From contig JAMWBK010000006.1 of NCBI GenBank assembly GCA_029953675.1, positions 1,860,001 through 1,924,000 on the forward strand: a DNA stretch of 64,000 nt, read 5' to 3'. The position numbers and the translations under genes were made by a program. Source of the DNA: Rhodosorus marinus (Eukaryota > Rhodophyta > Stylonematophyceae > Stylonematales > Stylonemataceae). The notes beneath the pieces are model-generated. The model ran no database searches and was not told where the DNA came from. It was given only the letters and a program-made list of their open reading frames with translations. Positions within the stretch are counted from its first letter, which is position 1. Every line of letters starts with the position of its first letter. Positions 1 through 11,708 of the stretch are shown here, one piece after another.

Positions 1-62
1 GAACATGACAAGTTAGCAACATCAGAACATTTCATTCGTGATTACACGTCAGAGAGACCTAC

Positions 63-298
63 ATGTGATGAAGCAGATCATTTGACTTCATTCCTTCTAT
101 CAAGTCCAGCAGCTCTTCCCCGCTCAACTTCTGGCCAGTCCATCCTTGTCTATACCCCGTATGGTTGCTGAACTGGACGGAGTTTATGATATCTACTTCA
201 AACCCAAGCAATTGCAGAGGGAATACAGCAGACTTATTCCCAACATACCCTGACACGACGCTACTTTGAATCGATAAAACTCTCCCATTGACCCCCAT
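63..298 (-). CDS. pdxK: Pyridoxal kinase, 5' exon (gene continues past the left edge)
   Basis: Pyridoxal kinase phosphorylates pyridoxal, pyridoxine and pyridoxamine with ATP in the vitamin B6 salvage pathway. The exon starts at the ATG read leftward from 298 and encodes the family's N-terminus: [19 protein letters not shown], then [22 protein letters not shown] and a [10 protein letters not shown] helix. This closely follows eukaryotic PdxK, where the first block lies in the substrate pocket. A GTAGGT donor ends the exon at 63 after 236 nt, and the remaining exons must lie left of position 1. The frame is open upstream of the ATG through a GTG, but there is no better ATG. A C/A-rich plus-strand leader lies beyond 300, as for other minus genes here. 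Family assignment is firm; the gene is truncated only by the window. Confidence 0.9.
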
Positions 299-1757
299 AC
301 CCGGTCCCGGAACCAACAAAGGTCCGACGAACACCGGACCCCAAAAAAATCACAAAAACGCAAACCAAAGAATCCAAGCTCACCATGCAATGTCAGTCAC
401 GGAACTATTTCAGCTCGAGTTCTTCCCTTCACTTGCAATAATTAAATACCGGCTCCACCTCCCTTCCGTTTCTTCCCTGCATCTCAACCAGAAGGACCAG
501 AAGCAAAGCGCAAGCGTCTCCTTCGTCGTTTTCATCTCCTTCCCCAAGCAAGCCATACATTTTCTCTTGTGTTTTAAGATTTTAGACCATTCCTATACAT
601 GTTTCCTATTGAAAACAAAACTATTATACCCTTAAGCCAATAATATATTTTTAGGGGTTTACTTCTATCCAATACTTTCTATCTATAGAGTTGAAGAGTA
701 TTTTTAATCGAATTAGTGTCTTCAGAGTGAGGAGACGCAAAAAAATGTTGTAATGACGAGAAAGTATTTTTGGGTGCGCGGTTTGGGGTGAACGTACACT
801 TTAGCACTGCAACCAACTGGGAAACAAACATTTCTTCCTGCTTTTGTGGTGGGTTGGAATGACGATCTATTTGAGTAAGGAGAGCTCTACCTGGAATTGA
901 AAGGGTCAGTGAGGAGTGCAAGCCGGATGCAAAGGAGAGGTTTCCAAGTGGAATCGTGGATGCGTTTGCAGTTGCGCACTGCCGGGACGGGTTCAGAGCC
1001 TGTGCACAGTCGGAACATATTGAACTTTCCTACTAACTATGAGTGATTTCCCTGTACAACAATCGTCTTTTATTTAGTGGGTGAAGCGGTAATCTTAAAG
1101 CAAAAAACGGCCACAAACGGTAGCTCCCTGTCAAATGGGAATGCCGACCCCAGCAGTGGACTAAACGAACACATGTCGAGAGGGTATTCATTATTTCCGA
1201 CAAGCTGGACGACGATGAACTGGAAAATTGTCTGAATCAATTCCTGAGGGTTGTCGTTCAACCTGTCCGGCACGCCCTATTTCACTTCCATGCCCATCGT
1301 CAGTCATTCGCACCATCCTACATTTTACTAAATTGTTTTAGAAAATAATCCTCCATATCCATCTAGTTATTACCTTAATTGTATATATCATCCTCCGCCC
1401 TAATTGGACACATTCCTCGTGTAACTATTACTAAAATTTAAGAGCAGCTAAAACAAGCCAATTTTTTCCGCAACTGAGTATTCCGGTTGTTTTTACTTAG
1501 ATCTAGTATTTTCACTCTTCCTATTTCTATATTAAAAGTAAGTAATCCTTATGGGACCTTTTTAAGGCTTGAATTCTTATTTATGACATATCGCTCCCTA
1601 GACTACCTAAATAAAATATAGTTTCGTTGCTTCGATTGAAAAAGTACCTATTTTCATTAGGAGGTTGGCTTGCTGGCAATGGTGAGGTCCGGAGGAGCGC
1701 CAGACAACCTTTTAGGACCTTCAGCTAGTCGATGATTAAAAAAGCTTAGTAGCTGTC
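299..1757. other. Intergenic region, divergent promoters
   Basis: About 300-430 is the C/A-rich leader of the minus-strand pyridoxal kinase gene. The rest is AT-richer, especially 1320-1640. No reading frame shows family similarity or a splice pattern. It should hold the promoters of the kinase (-) and the TPR gene (+). Confidence 0.5.
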
Positions 1758-2522
1758 ATGCCTGAAGAACTCATCGAAAAGCCGTGTGAGGTAGGATCTG
1801 ACTCTCGATCACTAGTGGACGGAGGGGTTCCCTGGGTCCAGGAACGATGCGAAGGGACTGACGAAGCGCATGGCAAATTGAACGTTTTTGTGCCTTCCAG
1901 GATTTTTTCGAGACTGCTTTTCAGCGAAAAGAAGCGGGCAATCGTCTTATGAATGAGAAGAACCCACAGGCAGCTCTTCTCGAGTACATCACTGCGGTGT
2001 CAGCATTAGAAGATGGTCTTCAACGCGTTGGTGGATCAATTGCAGCTGAAGAGCTGCTGTTCATATGTTCTGTGAACCAATTACAGGCCCACTTAGATTT
2101 GAATCAACATGAAGAGGCGAGGTAGCCCAAGCTCCAACAAATTTCTACATTGATGACGGGCTCCTTATCAATTTCATTCCTGGTGGGCTGGCATGGGTTA
2201 GGTCGGTTGCAGAGAAAGCCGCCAAATTCGCAAAGAAATCCCGTGTTTTCGAAGACATACAGTCACAGCTTCCATCCACTCAGCTGCTGGTTTTCGCCAA
2301 GTTTCCCTTTCGCTACGCAAAAGCCCTTCGCTCATGCGGAGAGACTGAACTCGCGCTGGATCTGGTAAACTCCATTATTGAAGCAGGGTAAGCTTTTCGG
2401 CTGAGGGATCGTCCTACTTTAGGCTTGAAAATATGCTTAACTGATCAGAGGCCTGGGTGGCTAGGTATGAAAATGACGAAGTCCTATTATTCCGGGACGA
2501 ACTCGAAATCGAACCGAAATAG
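1758..2522 (+). CDS. Small TPR-domain protein, 4 exons
   Basis: Exons 1758-1790, 1901-2121, 2202-2387 and 2465-2522 join in phase into a 165-aa protein. Introns are 110, 80 and 77 nt with GT-AG ends. Residues from about 15 to 100 look like tetratricopeptide helices: FETAFQRKEAGNRLMNEKNP, AALLEYITAVSALEDG, then NQLQAHLDLNQHEEARSVAE. A further helical pair (FRYAKALRSCGETELALDLV) follows. TPR proteins are protein-protein adaptors, often for chaperones. There is no catalytic domain, signal peptide or TM segment. It ends in an acidic tail (ELEIEPK). The exact orthologue is not recognised. Splice choices rest on phase and on keeping the TPR pattern. Confidence 0.7.
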
Positions 2523-3866
2523 TGATTCCCCTATTCTCCGTCTGCTTCCCGGCTCACTTTTTTTAAGCGATCTTGGAAGGCTGTCAAGGAATGAGCAGTT
2601 GCACGCTAGCCACGACGTTAGGTGCATCAAGCCAGCAGCACTGGTGATCGTTGTGCCAATATCTCGAACGATTTGAGCCCGTATCCGAGGACAGCTTCTT
2701 GACACTTGATGAGCAAGCGCTCAAGCTGCAAATGGTCGCAATCGATTCTGCTCTCCCACGCACAGCTGCAGCCTCTCACCAGAACGATCGAATCGTCGGC
2801 CTGGGGTAAAACCGGGCAGATCTGAACCTATCCATGGCAAAGCACAGGTGGGAGAAGCATCCAACAAACTCGGCCTTGCTGAGCATACTACCACGAAGCG
2901 TTCACGAAGAGATAGTCCTAAGCGAGGACAAAACCTTGGTGAGCACAACGCCTTGGTGAGCACAACGATGCGAGCTTACAGAATCAAGCAACGCATCTAG
3001 AGACTTGTAGAATGAATATGCACAGAAGTGCGTTCAAGAATAAACGCATAACAGCGCGGGCCTGTGAGCGTTCAGTCTCCCAGAACGCAGATAATTCATA
3101 GTCTGCTCTGACTATACAATATCCAAAGCAGCGGAAAACCTTCTTCAAAATTCAGTCCTCCCTCGGGCTTCACGTCCATCCCGGCGCATCTTGCTTGATT
3201 GCCCTTCGAGCTATATAATCGAAACCATCGGGAGGATTATCTCCCGATATCTCGGTGGACAGTTCCCGCTCGTATAGACTAGGTATTTGCTCCTCTATTC
3301 TTGCAGGCTGCGGCACCTCACTACGTCCAAGATAGGCCTTCGCCTGATCCATCGGGCAATCCTTATCGTGATTTCTTAGCCATTTGCTCAACCCAACTCG
3401 GCGCCGCGACTCTTCAAGTTATTACCAGCCTTGAAACCAGACTCGCCACCTCAATCTGAAGTTGAGAAGAAGCTGAGAGGCATTCACCTGTTCTATGGAT
3501 CCAAGCTCAATCTATGGTTGCACATGTCGAGGCCCTTATCTAACAGCGAACTGGAGACTCGAAGCAGATCCTCCACCGGTGAATGTAAACGTGCCACTTG
3601 GTGCGAGATGCGTGTGCTCTTCTTTACATTTATGCTGCCTTGTACGATTTTGCCGTGCTGTGATTGTACAATACACCTTTTTCCGAAATACATCTCATAT
3701 CCTTCTCTTTCTGCTCCTCTCAAAGTCCTCCCGTGATCAGCAATGATATCTGAAGAGAGGTCCTCGGGAGGTCATGGACATGGAAGCGGGTAGGACTTCG
3801 TAGGAAGCATTGCTGGGTGGAGAGATTTCGTTTTCTACAAGGGTTTTGACCTTGAGTGGAACCAGT
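2523..3866. other. Unresolved region with broken coding-like stretches
   Basis: On the plus strand, 2660-2810 reads like protein (EDSFLTLDEQALKLQMVAID) and ends at a stop. Further pieces at 2850-3000 and 3405-3590 also look protein-like, the last with a coiled-coil feel (QVITSLETRLATSI), but stops and frame changes interrupt them. I could not join them with consistent splice phases. This may be an unrecognised multi-exon gene or a decayed one. Confidence 0.3.
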
Positions 3867-5003
3867 ATGTCTAGCTTAGGATTCTTATCAGGTGCGATAC
3901 ATCATCAACCTCGGAATGGAATACGCCGAGTCTGCCACGTCGTAGCTGCTGTCCCGTCAATGGCCGAGTACGTCGAGGATCAGGTGTTGAGGAAGTTCGA
4001 CGCAGGTGACGTTGAGAGGGTAATAAAGTCCTGGCATTCTGCCAGAGATGGAGAGGTTTTGGAGAGTTTTCATGAAGATGGAAGCGTCCTTCAGCAAGCT
4101 GGATCGTTCATAGCCGGACTGGACGCCCGAAACTGGCACGAGGTGGATGAATACCAGTGGGCGCAGGGTTTGGAACAGGACTTTGAAGTGATAAGAGATG
4201 AGCTTGATAAATGCATGAAGCAGAGGTCATTGGAGAAACGTGGCAACAACATCTGGGCAACGGTAAGTTTTCTTGGAGCGGTTCCGGATATTTCATGCTG
4301 AAATGCTGACTGTGGCTGAGAGGTGAACTTGGTGATAGGCTGTGAAGGAAGAGGCAATGGCCTATGGACCAGATTGGCGAACGCTCGTACTTCAAGATAG
4401 GGGCATATGGGAACCGAAAAACTCGAAAATCTTCAAGGACACTGTGAAGATCCTTAAGAAGCATAAAGTACCTAGCTCCGAGGTCTTCTTCGCTCGGCAG
4501 TCTCCGAAAACGGGGATCAAACCCCACACTGATAACACTAACTTTATCTTGACAGCCCACCTCTCCCTCAGAGTACCAAAGGACAAGTAAGAGATGACCA
4601 ACAGCCAAAAAAGCGTCTAGTTTCCGGGAAGAAAGTCTTCCTTTCGTTGACGCCCCGGATCGTCACACTATGTACAGGAGCTGGATCAAGGTCGGAAACC
4701 AGCAAAGGTTTTGGGAAGACGGAAAGATGCTCATTTTCGATACGAGCTTCATGCATGAAACATGGAACGACGGAGATACAGACAGACATGTCCTGCTCAT
4801 TCGCTTTTGGCACCCAGAACTTTCTAGAAAAGAGGTAAGCTAAAAGAGCGCGTAGTAAGGGGGAGGAGCGGTGTCGGCTCGAGAACAACAATACAACTGA
4901 ACTGAGTCTGTGTGCTTCGCTTTTCATCAATCCTGAAAAGATTAAGGCCCTTGAAACAGTCTTCCGTGCGATTGAAGAATACGAAATGAAGGTCGCGTAC
5001 TAG
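3867..5003 (+). CDS. Aspartyl/asparaginyl beta-hydroxylase-like 2OG-Fe(II) oxygenase, 4 exons
   Basis: Exons 3867-4262, 4339-4586, 4621-4834 and 4941-5003 give 306 aa. The second half carries the Asp/Asn beta-hydroxylase fold: a first His in GIKPHTDNTNFILTAHLSL, then a Trp and Gly in RFWEDGKMLIFD, the second His in FMHETWNDGDTDRHVLLIRF, and a HPELS tail. These are the iron- and 2-oxoglutarate-binding positions of the family, which hydroxylates Asp/Asn side chains. The first 30-odd residues are basic and Ser/Ala-containing and could be an organelle transit peptide; an inner Met (3960) would give the mature start. Intron 2 would be only 34 nt, unusually short. Substrate unknown. Confidence 0.8.
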
Positions 5004-6246
5004 TAAAAAGAGGAGAGCAATTATATCATTTCAGGATTGAAACGCGAAAAGGCACCTAGGAGGATCTCCGAGGACAATTCATCAACTTAATAAACCATCT
5101 CCGATTCTCCGGGATAATCGGCGCGTAGCAGCCTTGACGGACAGTTCTTCTACTCCCTATTGCGGCAACCATTCTGATCTTCGTTCCCAAGAAACCCAAT
5201 CAGCGTCGAGAAGCCAGTCATTATCCCCCTGTGGGAAAGGACTACCTTTCACTCGTGGGCCTAGACCAGGTTCCGTTCGTCGGCACACCTCGTCATGTAA
5301 ATCCGACAGAGTCCTCTAAAATGCGCGTTCGTGCTTGTTAAATCTGTCTTTGTCTAAGATCGTCATCTCTGTCCTTGTCCCGGACTTCTGACTGATCCGC
5401 CATTCTGATTTCCGTGCTCACGCCATTTGGCAATCGTGATAACGCCCAGCAGTTTCTCCCGCATTTGCTGAGTGAGTAAAACTCGCTCGAGCACTCGTGA
5501 CATCGAAGCCGTTTGCCGTATCCGTCAGGCCTGACCTTCCTAAGTCCTTCCACAAAACCCTTTTCCGAGTCGTCAGAAAAAAAAGAGAAAAAAACACTGA
5601 CAGAACCACCAAACAAAAGTCCCAACAACCACCGCCAGATACAGGGAGATGTTGGTGACGTTTAGTGCAGGTTCTAAAGCAGTTCATGGGCTGGATCATT
5701 CACTTCAGGACCGCCAGGAGCGCGAAGCTAACACGAAGTAGGATAAACAAAACACGACCGGAAATCCAAACCCTTCAGACCATCCTGAAGCTCATTTTAT
5801 GCCCATTTCTACTCAAATCAATCAATTAAGTTCGTTCAATCAAGCACTATTTAAGATTCAAAAACGCTGAAGTGTCCCATTTCGTTATTAGATTACTTTA
5901 AATAAAAATGATGTCCCATGTGATTATGGGACAATTGTTGGTTGGGGGGGGGGAAACGAGGGAATGAATTTCGATCATTGGATTGATATCTTATTGTTAA
6001 GCTTGATGGATTGGTTTGTTGTGTTGGGGATGAGGTACCTCTGATAGTAAAGCAGCTGGATGAAGAGATATGAATGAATCTATTGCGTTTTATTAGAATG
6101 GAAGTTTTAATTTTTTGGTTCACTGGTTAAGCGGTCTCGGACGACGACTGATTTTCTTCTTGGTTGAAATCTGGTCTGGCATTGTTTGTGCTTTCATAAG
6201 TATCACTTGTGGGGTTCTTGTTTGGATTCGTGACTTGAAGCGGAGA
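5004..6246. other. Intergenic region and G/T-rich leader of the HINT gene
   Basis: No supported gene. AT-rich around 5800-5900, then a plus-strand G/T-rich leader from about 5880 to the ATG at 6247. It includes a run of ten G at 5944-5953. Minus-strand frames here are antisense to that leader or lack ATG starts and homology. Confidence 0.5.
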
Positions 6247-8217
6247 ATGGGGACTTGGAACGTGATCATTCTTGTCTTAGGAATTGTGTTGACGAGATGT
6301 GAAGCTCTGTCTGAGAAGGTTGTAGAAATTGGACCTGAGAGTTTTGATAGCATCTCGAACGAGCTGTGCTGTTCACGGATGCTGATACAGTACGACCAGA
6401 TGGCAACGGTGAGCGTCTTATTTTCATTCATCTACTATTTTCGTCTGTTCCTCGCTGCGAATTTACCCTATCGGAGTTAAACTTACGTGATTGTACAATG
6501 GTTGTTGCAGATTTCGAGCGTGAAGATTGTGGCTAGTTCTGAGGACGAAGTCAACAAGGTCGACCCCACCATTTCCAATGGAAGTTTAAGATTGTTGCAG
6601 TTAGGTCAGCCATCAGAATCAGCGTTTGTTCAAGTATCGCTCGTGGTGGGCACCCCCATCAAAGAGATTTCGATCGGTTCCAGAAGTGAGGCGTTCGTCG
6701 TTGGTCGTTTGGGCTCCCCGATCGGCTCTATCGTGGCAATGGGAGACTCGCTTGTACGTTCTGACAGCATATGGACAAGCGTTGGTTTTGGACCACTGTC
6801 GCGCTACTCACATTGAGAACCTCAATCATCAGGTGCATCTAGGAGGAACCGTCTTTCCTTTGGACTTTGGTTTTCGAGTCGACGCAGGTGACAATGCCGC
6901 TGTGTGCGTAGACAATATTAGATGCCGCGACGATCAGTGTTCTGGTATGACCAACATGCTGACCAAGGACAACGGGGTTGTTGTTGTCCGAGGCGGCAGT
7001 TACCCGGGGCTAGCTACAAATATTGTGGGTCCAGGGTTTATCAGCACTTGTCCGCTTACAGTTATCAGAGGACAAGCCATTGTCACTGGTAAGAAGGATC
7101 GTCTTCAGTATACATTGCTACGCAATATGGTGGGGTACAAGACGCCAAACCTCAAAATTGTTCAACGTAAAACTCCCGCCTAGGCTCGGACGATAACGAG
7201 AACGGTGGAAGCATAGAAATGTGTGTCTCGCAAGTTTTAGAATCGGACATTACCGACGGTGGGAGCGTGACATACGATACTGCTTGTGCAGGGGACGATT
7301 TTGAATCGTTTGCTCGAGGAGCGGAAAACACTCCAGTTGAGGGCTGCAGTCAACCGTCGACGGCAGCATGCAGTGTCATTCTCACACCCGATAGTGGCCA
7401 AATCATTGAAGAATGTCCCTCTGACACGGATTGCAGAATCGTCTGCTTTGCGAAGGCTTCGACCATAAACACACTCCAGGTTGGATCTTCCAGAAGCTTA
7501 AATCTATTCACCCGCTAGGCGTGTTTTTTTGATTACTGAATCCGAATTGTGCAATTGTAATCACAATTCAGGGCTCTGACATCATTCCCAAGCGACTCTT
7601 TGAGGTTAGAGTAGGCGATCTCGTTCAATCCTACGACCTCGACGGTAGACAGTCCTTCTCCGAAGTTTTCTTGGTTCAACACGAAGGATCCAACGGCAAA
7701 GCCGTCCCGATGAATAAACTGCATTACGAGACTATGGGAGATCAAGAAGAAAAGCTCCAGGCTCTCACCGTGAGCGCATTGCACTATATTCTCAGCTCCA
7801 TTGTGCCCAAGATGGAGTACACGAAGGTGTCTGACCTAAACGTTGGGTCGCGCATCTTCATTCTGGATTGCACGGTATGCTTTTCACGCTCAGTTGCCTA
7901 ACCCGTTCAAGTAGAAGATTGTTTTCCTGACACTTCCTTGTGTACTTGCTGGTTAGGGCAAATATCAGAGTGCCACAATTAGAAAATTTGAGTACGTGCA
8001 CTCCCCAGCGGTCAACATCCATACCTTGAACGATCGCATTGTGGTCGATGGTGTGCTTGCTTCGAGCATCGCGTCTTTAAAGCTGTTTGGTGTTGTCGAT
8101 ACAATGCAGCTGCGATTGATGTTGCTGCCTCTCAAGGTCCTGTATCTTCTCGGAGCTTCTCGGTTGGTGCAAGTTTTGGATTCACTAGGTCACCGCGCTG
8201 TAAAGCAGTTTCTGTAA
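6247..8217 (+). CDS. Secreted protein with C-terminal hedgehog-like HINT autoprocessing domain, 6 exons
   Basis: Exons 6247-6408, 6511-6685, 6768-7088, 7184-7479, 7572-7874 and 7957-8217 join in phase to 505 aa. It opens with a signal peptide (MGTWNVIILVLGIVLTR). The middle is Cys-rich (CVDNIRC, CAGDDF, GCSQPSTAAC, CPSDTDC) and resembles no domain I know. The C-terminal ~200 residues form a HINT module: the putative catalytic Cys at 7444-7446 (CFAKAS), RLFEVRVGDLVQSYD, SALHYIL at the usual TxxH block (Ser for Thr), a SDLNVGSRI turn, and VVDGVLASS matching the hedgehog-type end. HINT domains self-cleave at that Cys, releasing the N-terminal part, in hedgehog with lipid transfer. A hydrophobic tail follows (LMLLPLKVLYLLGA). 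The 82-nt intron at 6686-6767 was chosen over a frameshift. Confidence 0.75.
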
Positions 8218-8692
8218 TAATGTGTGGCGACTTAATTTTTTTTGGTTGCGGGTTGGCCGGTTAGTATGTGACAATTGGAAGAGTCGTTGCGGAGCAGGGA
8301 CCCTCTCGGAATCTCTACCTACCACAGAAGATCGCATTTGGCCCAATCGATTGTGTTCAGTAGGAAACGGGATTTACAAAATTGTAACCCAAAAATAAAC
8401 GATGACTAGTAAAATGTATCATTGGACTTAGTCTTGAAAGGTGGCCTACGATCACAGTCGTAGCAGTGAACCGTTTCTTACGGATTTAGCACGACGTTGT
8501 GGAATCTAAAGGCACTGCGAAAGCATCAAACAGTACCATATTCCGGTTGCAAGACGCACTGCCGGTCCCGCGTAAAGTCTTCCTCGGGGCCAATTGCTCC
8601 GGTCCCCGTGTGCTGACTGTTGCTCTAAGCCGAGTTGCTAACTGGTCTCGAAGCGCTTAGAATATTGCTGCTGCCTTTTCGTGCGAGCGCGT
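8218..8692. other. Convergent intergenic spacer
   Basis: Separates the 3' ends of the HINT gene (+) and the SARNP gene (-). No reading frame or repeat of note. Confidence 0.5.
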
Positions 8693-9643
8693 CTAATCCT
8701 CTGTCTTGGCTTTCTTCGCCGATTCGTCCCCAGTGTCCAACGGCGCCCTTTTGACGCGTTTGCTCTGCCGTTTTCACAAACGACGGAGAACGACTTCTTC
8801 AACAAACAGAGCGAATTCCCTAGCTTTCTCAACTTGGGTGAATGAAGCTTACCTGAAGAAGACCTTCTTCTTGAAGCGATTCTTTGGCTGACTTCTCACC
8901 CAATCCAAACTTCAGTGCTCGCATTCTTCGTTTCTCGAGTTCCTCCTCTGAAACAACCGGTGCTGCAGCGGGTTTCTTCTCAATTATTTGAGGTTGTGGC
9001 TTTTCGGGGTGGGACTGATCAAATCATAACGAGCAATTCGTTTTCTCTAAGATAACCCCGCAATCCTGATTAGGTATGAATCTTTGAGAGCGAAAATGGA
9101 CCCTACCGGCTTTGCCGAGGCTTTGATCGGCTCGTACGGAACGCCAAATCTTTCGGCTCGCCTTCTTCTCGCGGCTTCAAAATCGCTTTCCTGAGTTGTC
9201 GCTTCGGCGTTGGATCCTGCATCGGCAGCGTCTGGTTGTTTCTCTTCGTCCGTCTTCCCCATATCCGTTTCTAACTCCTTAGTTTCCGTCTGCTGCTTAG
9301 CCCTTTGGGTAGAAATTCAAGACGCTTCAGCTATCAAAATATCACGATTGGAAGACCCAAGCTATCTCGAAACCCGACTTTGGACCCCAAAAACCCATCC
9401 CACATATCCAAACGCAATAAGGACCACGAGGGGAACTTACTCTTCTTCAGACTTCACATCAGCCTCAGCATCCTGTCCATCTGAAGTTTGAGGAGCTACT
9501 TCCTCCGACGGATCTGGCTGACCTTCTGCAGCGATCGCCTCCTTCAATCTTTTCAACAGGACAGCCTTGAGACCAGCCGTATCCAATCCTCGCGCCTCGA
9601 GCTCTTTTCTAAGCTCGTCTACTTTCATCTTGTCGAGTTCCAT
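8693..9643 (-). CDS. SARNP: SAP-domain ribonucleoprotein SARNP/Tho1/CIP29, 4 exons
   Basis: Exons (read leftward) 9643-9441, 9302-9107, 9014-8853 and 8764-8693 close exactly to 210 aa, close to the usual length of the family. Residues 1-35 are a SAP DNA/RNA-binding helix-extended-loop-helix (KVDELRKELEARGLDTAGLK). An acidic linker follows, then two copies of the characteristic Tho1 repeat: RRRRAERFGVPYEP and KRRMRALKFGLGEKS. The C-terminus is lysine-rich (SAKKAKTED), like a nuclear localisation signal. SARNP works with UAP56 and the TREX complex in packaging and export of mRNA. All splice sites are GT-AG and in phase. A C/A-rich leader lies just right of the ATG. Confidence 0.9.
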
Positions 9644-11708
9644 GTTATTTTTGGTCAGACAAGACTATCCTAAACAGCCGCCCCCTTCTTACCAGATCCG
9701 AAGTTAGCAGGCACTGCCTACACCCACGAACAGACCCCCGCCTTCAAAACCACTCAGCAAGTAGACCAGAACCCTCTTGATCAGGTGAAGCTGTTGCGTA
9801 TTCCGTTTTCGGTGGATACGTTTAGTGGACGTCCTTCGCAAAGGAATGGAGGAGTATCGTTTCGGTGCAGCATTCTCTCTCAGATGTGTAGAGCAAAACT
9901 TTCTCTTGAAAACGAATTCCAGACGCGCAACATGTCTTGGAGCGATCTGAGTACCTTTGCCGACAGGACGTTGTGACAAGACTCGGGAAGCGGACGGATC
10001 CGATTTTCCCGCGGAACAACTAAGACTGGGACAAAAGGCCAGAATTGTAGCCGCGATCGATGCCGATCTTCTACCTGTTGGTTTTCTTCCCGGTGAGGAT
10101 TACTGCATTGAGATATAAATCTGCCCTAGATCTTCAATTTACCTAGTCAAACTAAGATATTAGGGGTCAGCAGACCAATTCCTGCTGAAGCAACAGTTTC
10201 AGACAGGGTTAGTGCGGAAAACAGAAAGCGATCGATAGTCTGTAATTGCAGTCTCAGGGAATCAACATAGCCGTGGCCAAAATGCTAGAAAGATTTTTGC
10301 CGAAGAACCTTTCTCACCCGATAGAGGCCAACAGCGACACCTTCACACCCAGTTTCAAAATATTCCATTTTCAGAAGAAAAATCGGAATTCATTCATAAT
10401 CTACATCAACAAAGAAAGCTTCCTTCTAGTACACCACAAATAGCCAACAATGATCCTATTTAACGACGAAATTATGGTCATACACATATTTATTCCTCAG
10501 ATATCTTTTTTTAGACTGAATAAATCCTACACTCTCTCAAACGACTCAAAATTGAGGGTATTTGTGTCGAGTGGTCTTGATCTAGGGGTATTGTCAGAGA
10601 TCCGTTGCTTAATTTAGAATATATTTGTTTTTTGCCCTTTTTTTGTTCTTGCCCATCTGGAGGGATCAGTTAAGTGGCGAATGTTGGCTTTGTCCTGCGA
10701 AAGAGGGCATTTTGGATCTGAGAGCGGTTTGGAATGGTTGGGAGGGTGGTGGACAACTAAATGTGCCTGTCTGACGGCAGGGGAAGATTTGTGTATTGTT
10801 TGTTTTCTGGTCAAGCTTTCAGTTGCTCTTTGAGTTCATGGGAATTTGTGTGGATGCTTTGGAGGACGTCATGAAGCTATAGGCGAGAGGAGTATCTGTC
10901 CAGCATGTCTAAAAGCTGGGAGCCGAGAACGTGTGGTGATGAGGGCTAGGATGTGAGAGGGTCGTAATCTGATAGGTTGGACTTTCAGCCTATTTTTTGA
11001 AGCTCGAGTCGCTCTGTTGGTGCTAATGCGTCTGACCGCACGTTCCGGGTGACCAAGCAGCGGCTTTAGCTCGTTCCGTCTTTGTGTTTAACTGATTCGT
11101 GAGGTAATTCGTTTTAGTCTGTTGCCACCGATTCATCTTTCGACTGGTCTAAGGGAAATCATCCCACGCGGTCTTTTGTTTTGGGACGCTTTTGAGAGGC
11201 CCTAGATTTATCCTCGAACTTGCGGGTAGAGGCGAACATTTATTGAGCCTAAGAATGCTCTGTCTCTCCCCGTAGATCTACGAAGAAAATCGCAACGGTG
11301 TCATCTCAACGCCATGGTTCTGGAGAAAAGGCTTGGATTGAGTTGACGTTTGGATTCCCTCTAATCGAGTTTTAGGGGTAAGTTGCTATTATCGCTAGTT
11401 CCTCATTTTGTCCCTCCATCATTCCGAAAACAGAAAGCCGGGTTCGCCCATCAAAGCTCTCCCACAATGGAGGGCACCAGCTAACCAGTAACCTGAGGAT
11501 ATACATATAGATATCCGCAGAGCACACCTTGTCCGTCTGGAAGCTTCTTTGTCCCTCCCTCTGTCGACTCTTAAGCAATGGCTGCCTAGCAGTGTTGGCA
11601 CGTCGCCTAAAAATTCACGTTTCCGAACCTAAGAACAGTGAAGAGTTGGCAAATCAGTAGAAAAGCTGCTCTCCTAAACAGCATCAATCCGTAGTGCTCC
11701 CAATCGGG
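9644..11708. other. Intergenic region with a possible small unrecognised gene
   Basis: 9650-9790 is the C/A-rich leader of SARNP. On the plus strand, 9785-9976 and 9978-10095 have coding-like frames, and 10252-10463 reads plausibly in one frame (ends PQIANNDPI). A GTGAGG donor lies at 10095 and a CAG acceptor at 10251, but the pieces do not close into one model. 10470-11708 shows no supported gene. Confidence 0.3.

Noticed and set aside
6686-6767. Apparent +1 frameshift in the HINT gene
   Set aside because: A normal 82-nt GT-AG intron (GTGAGG...GACAG) restores frame, so neither recoding nor a sequencing error is needed.
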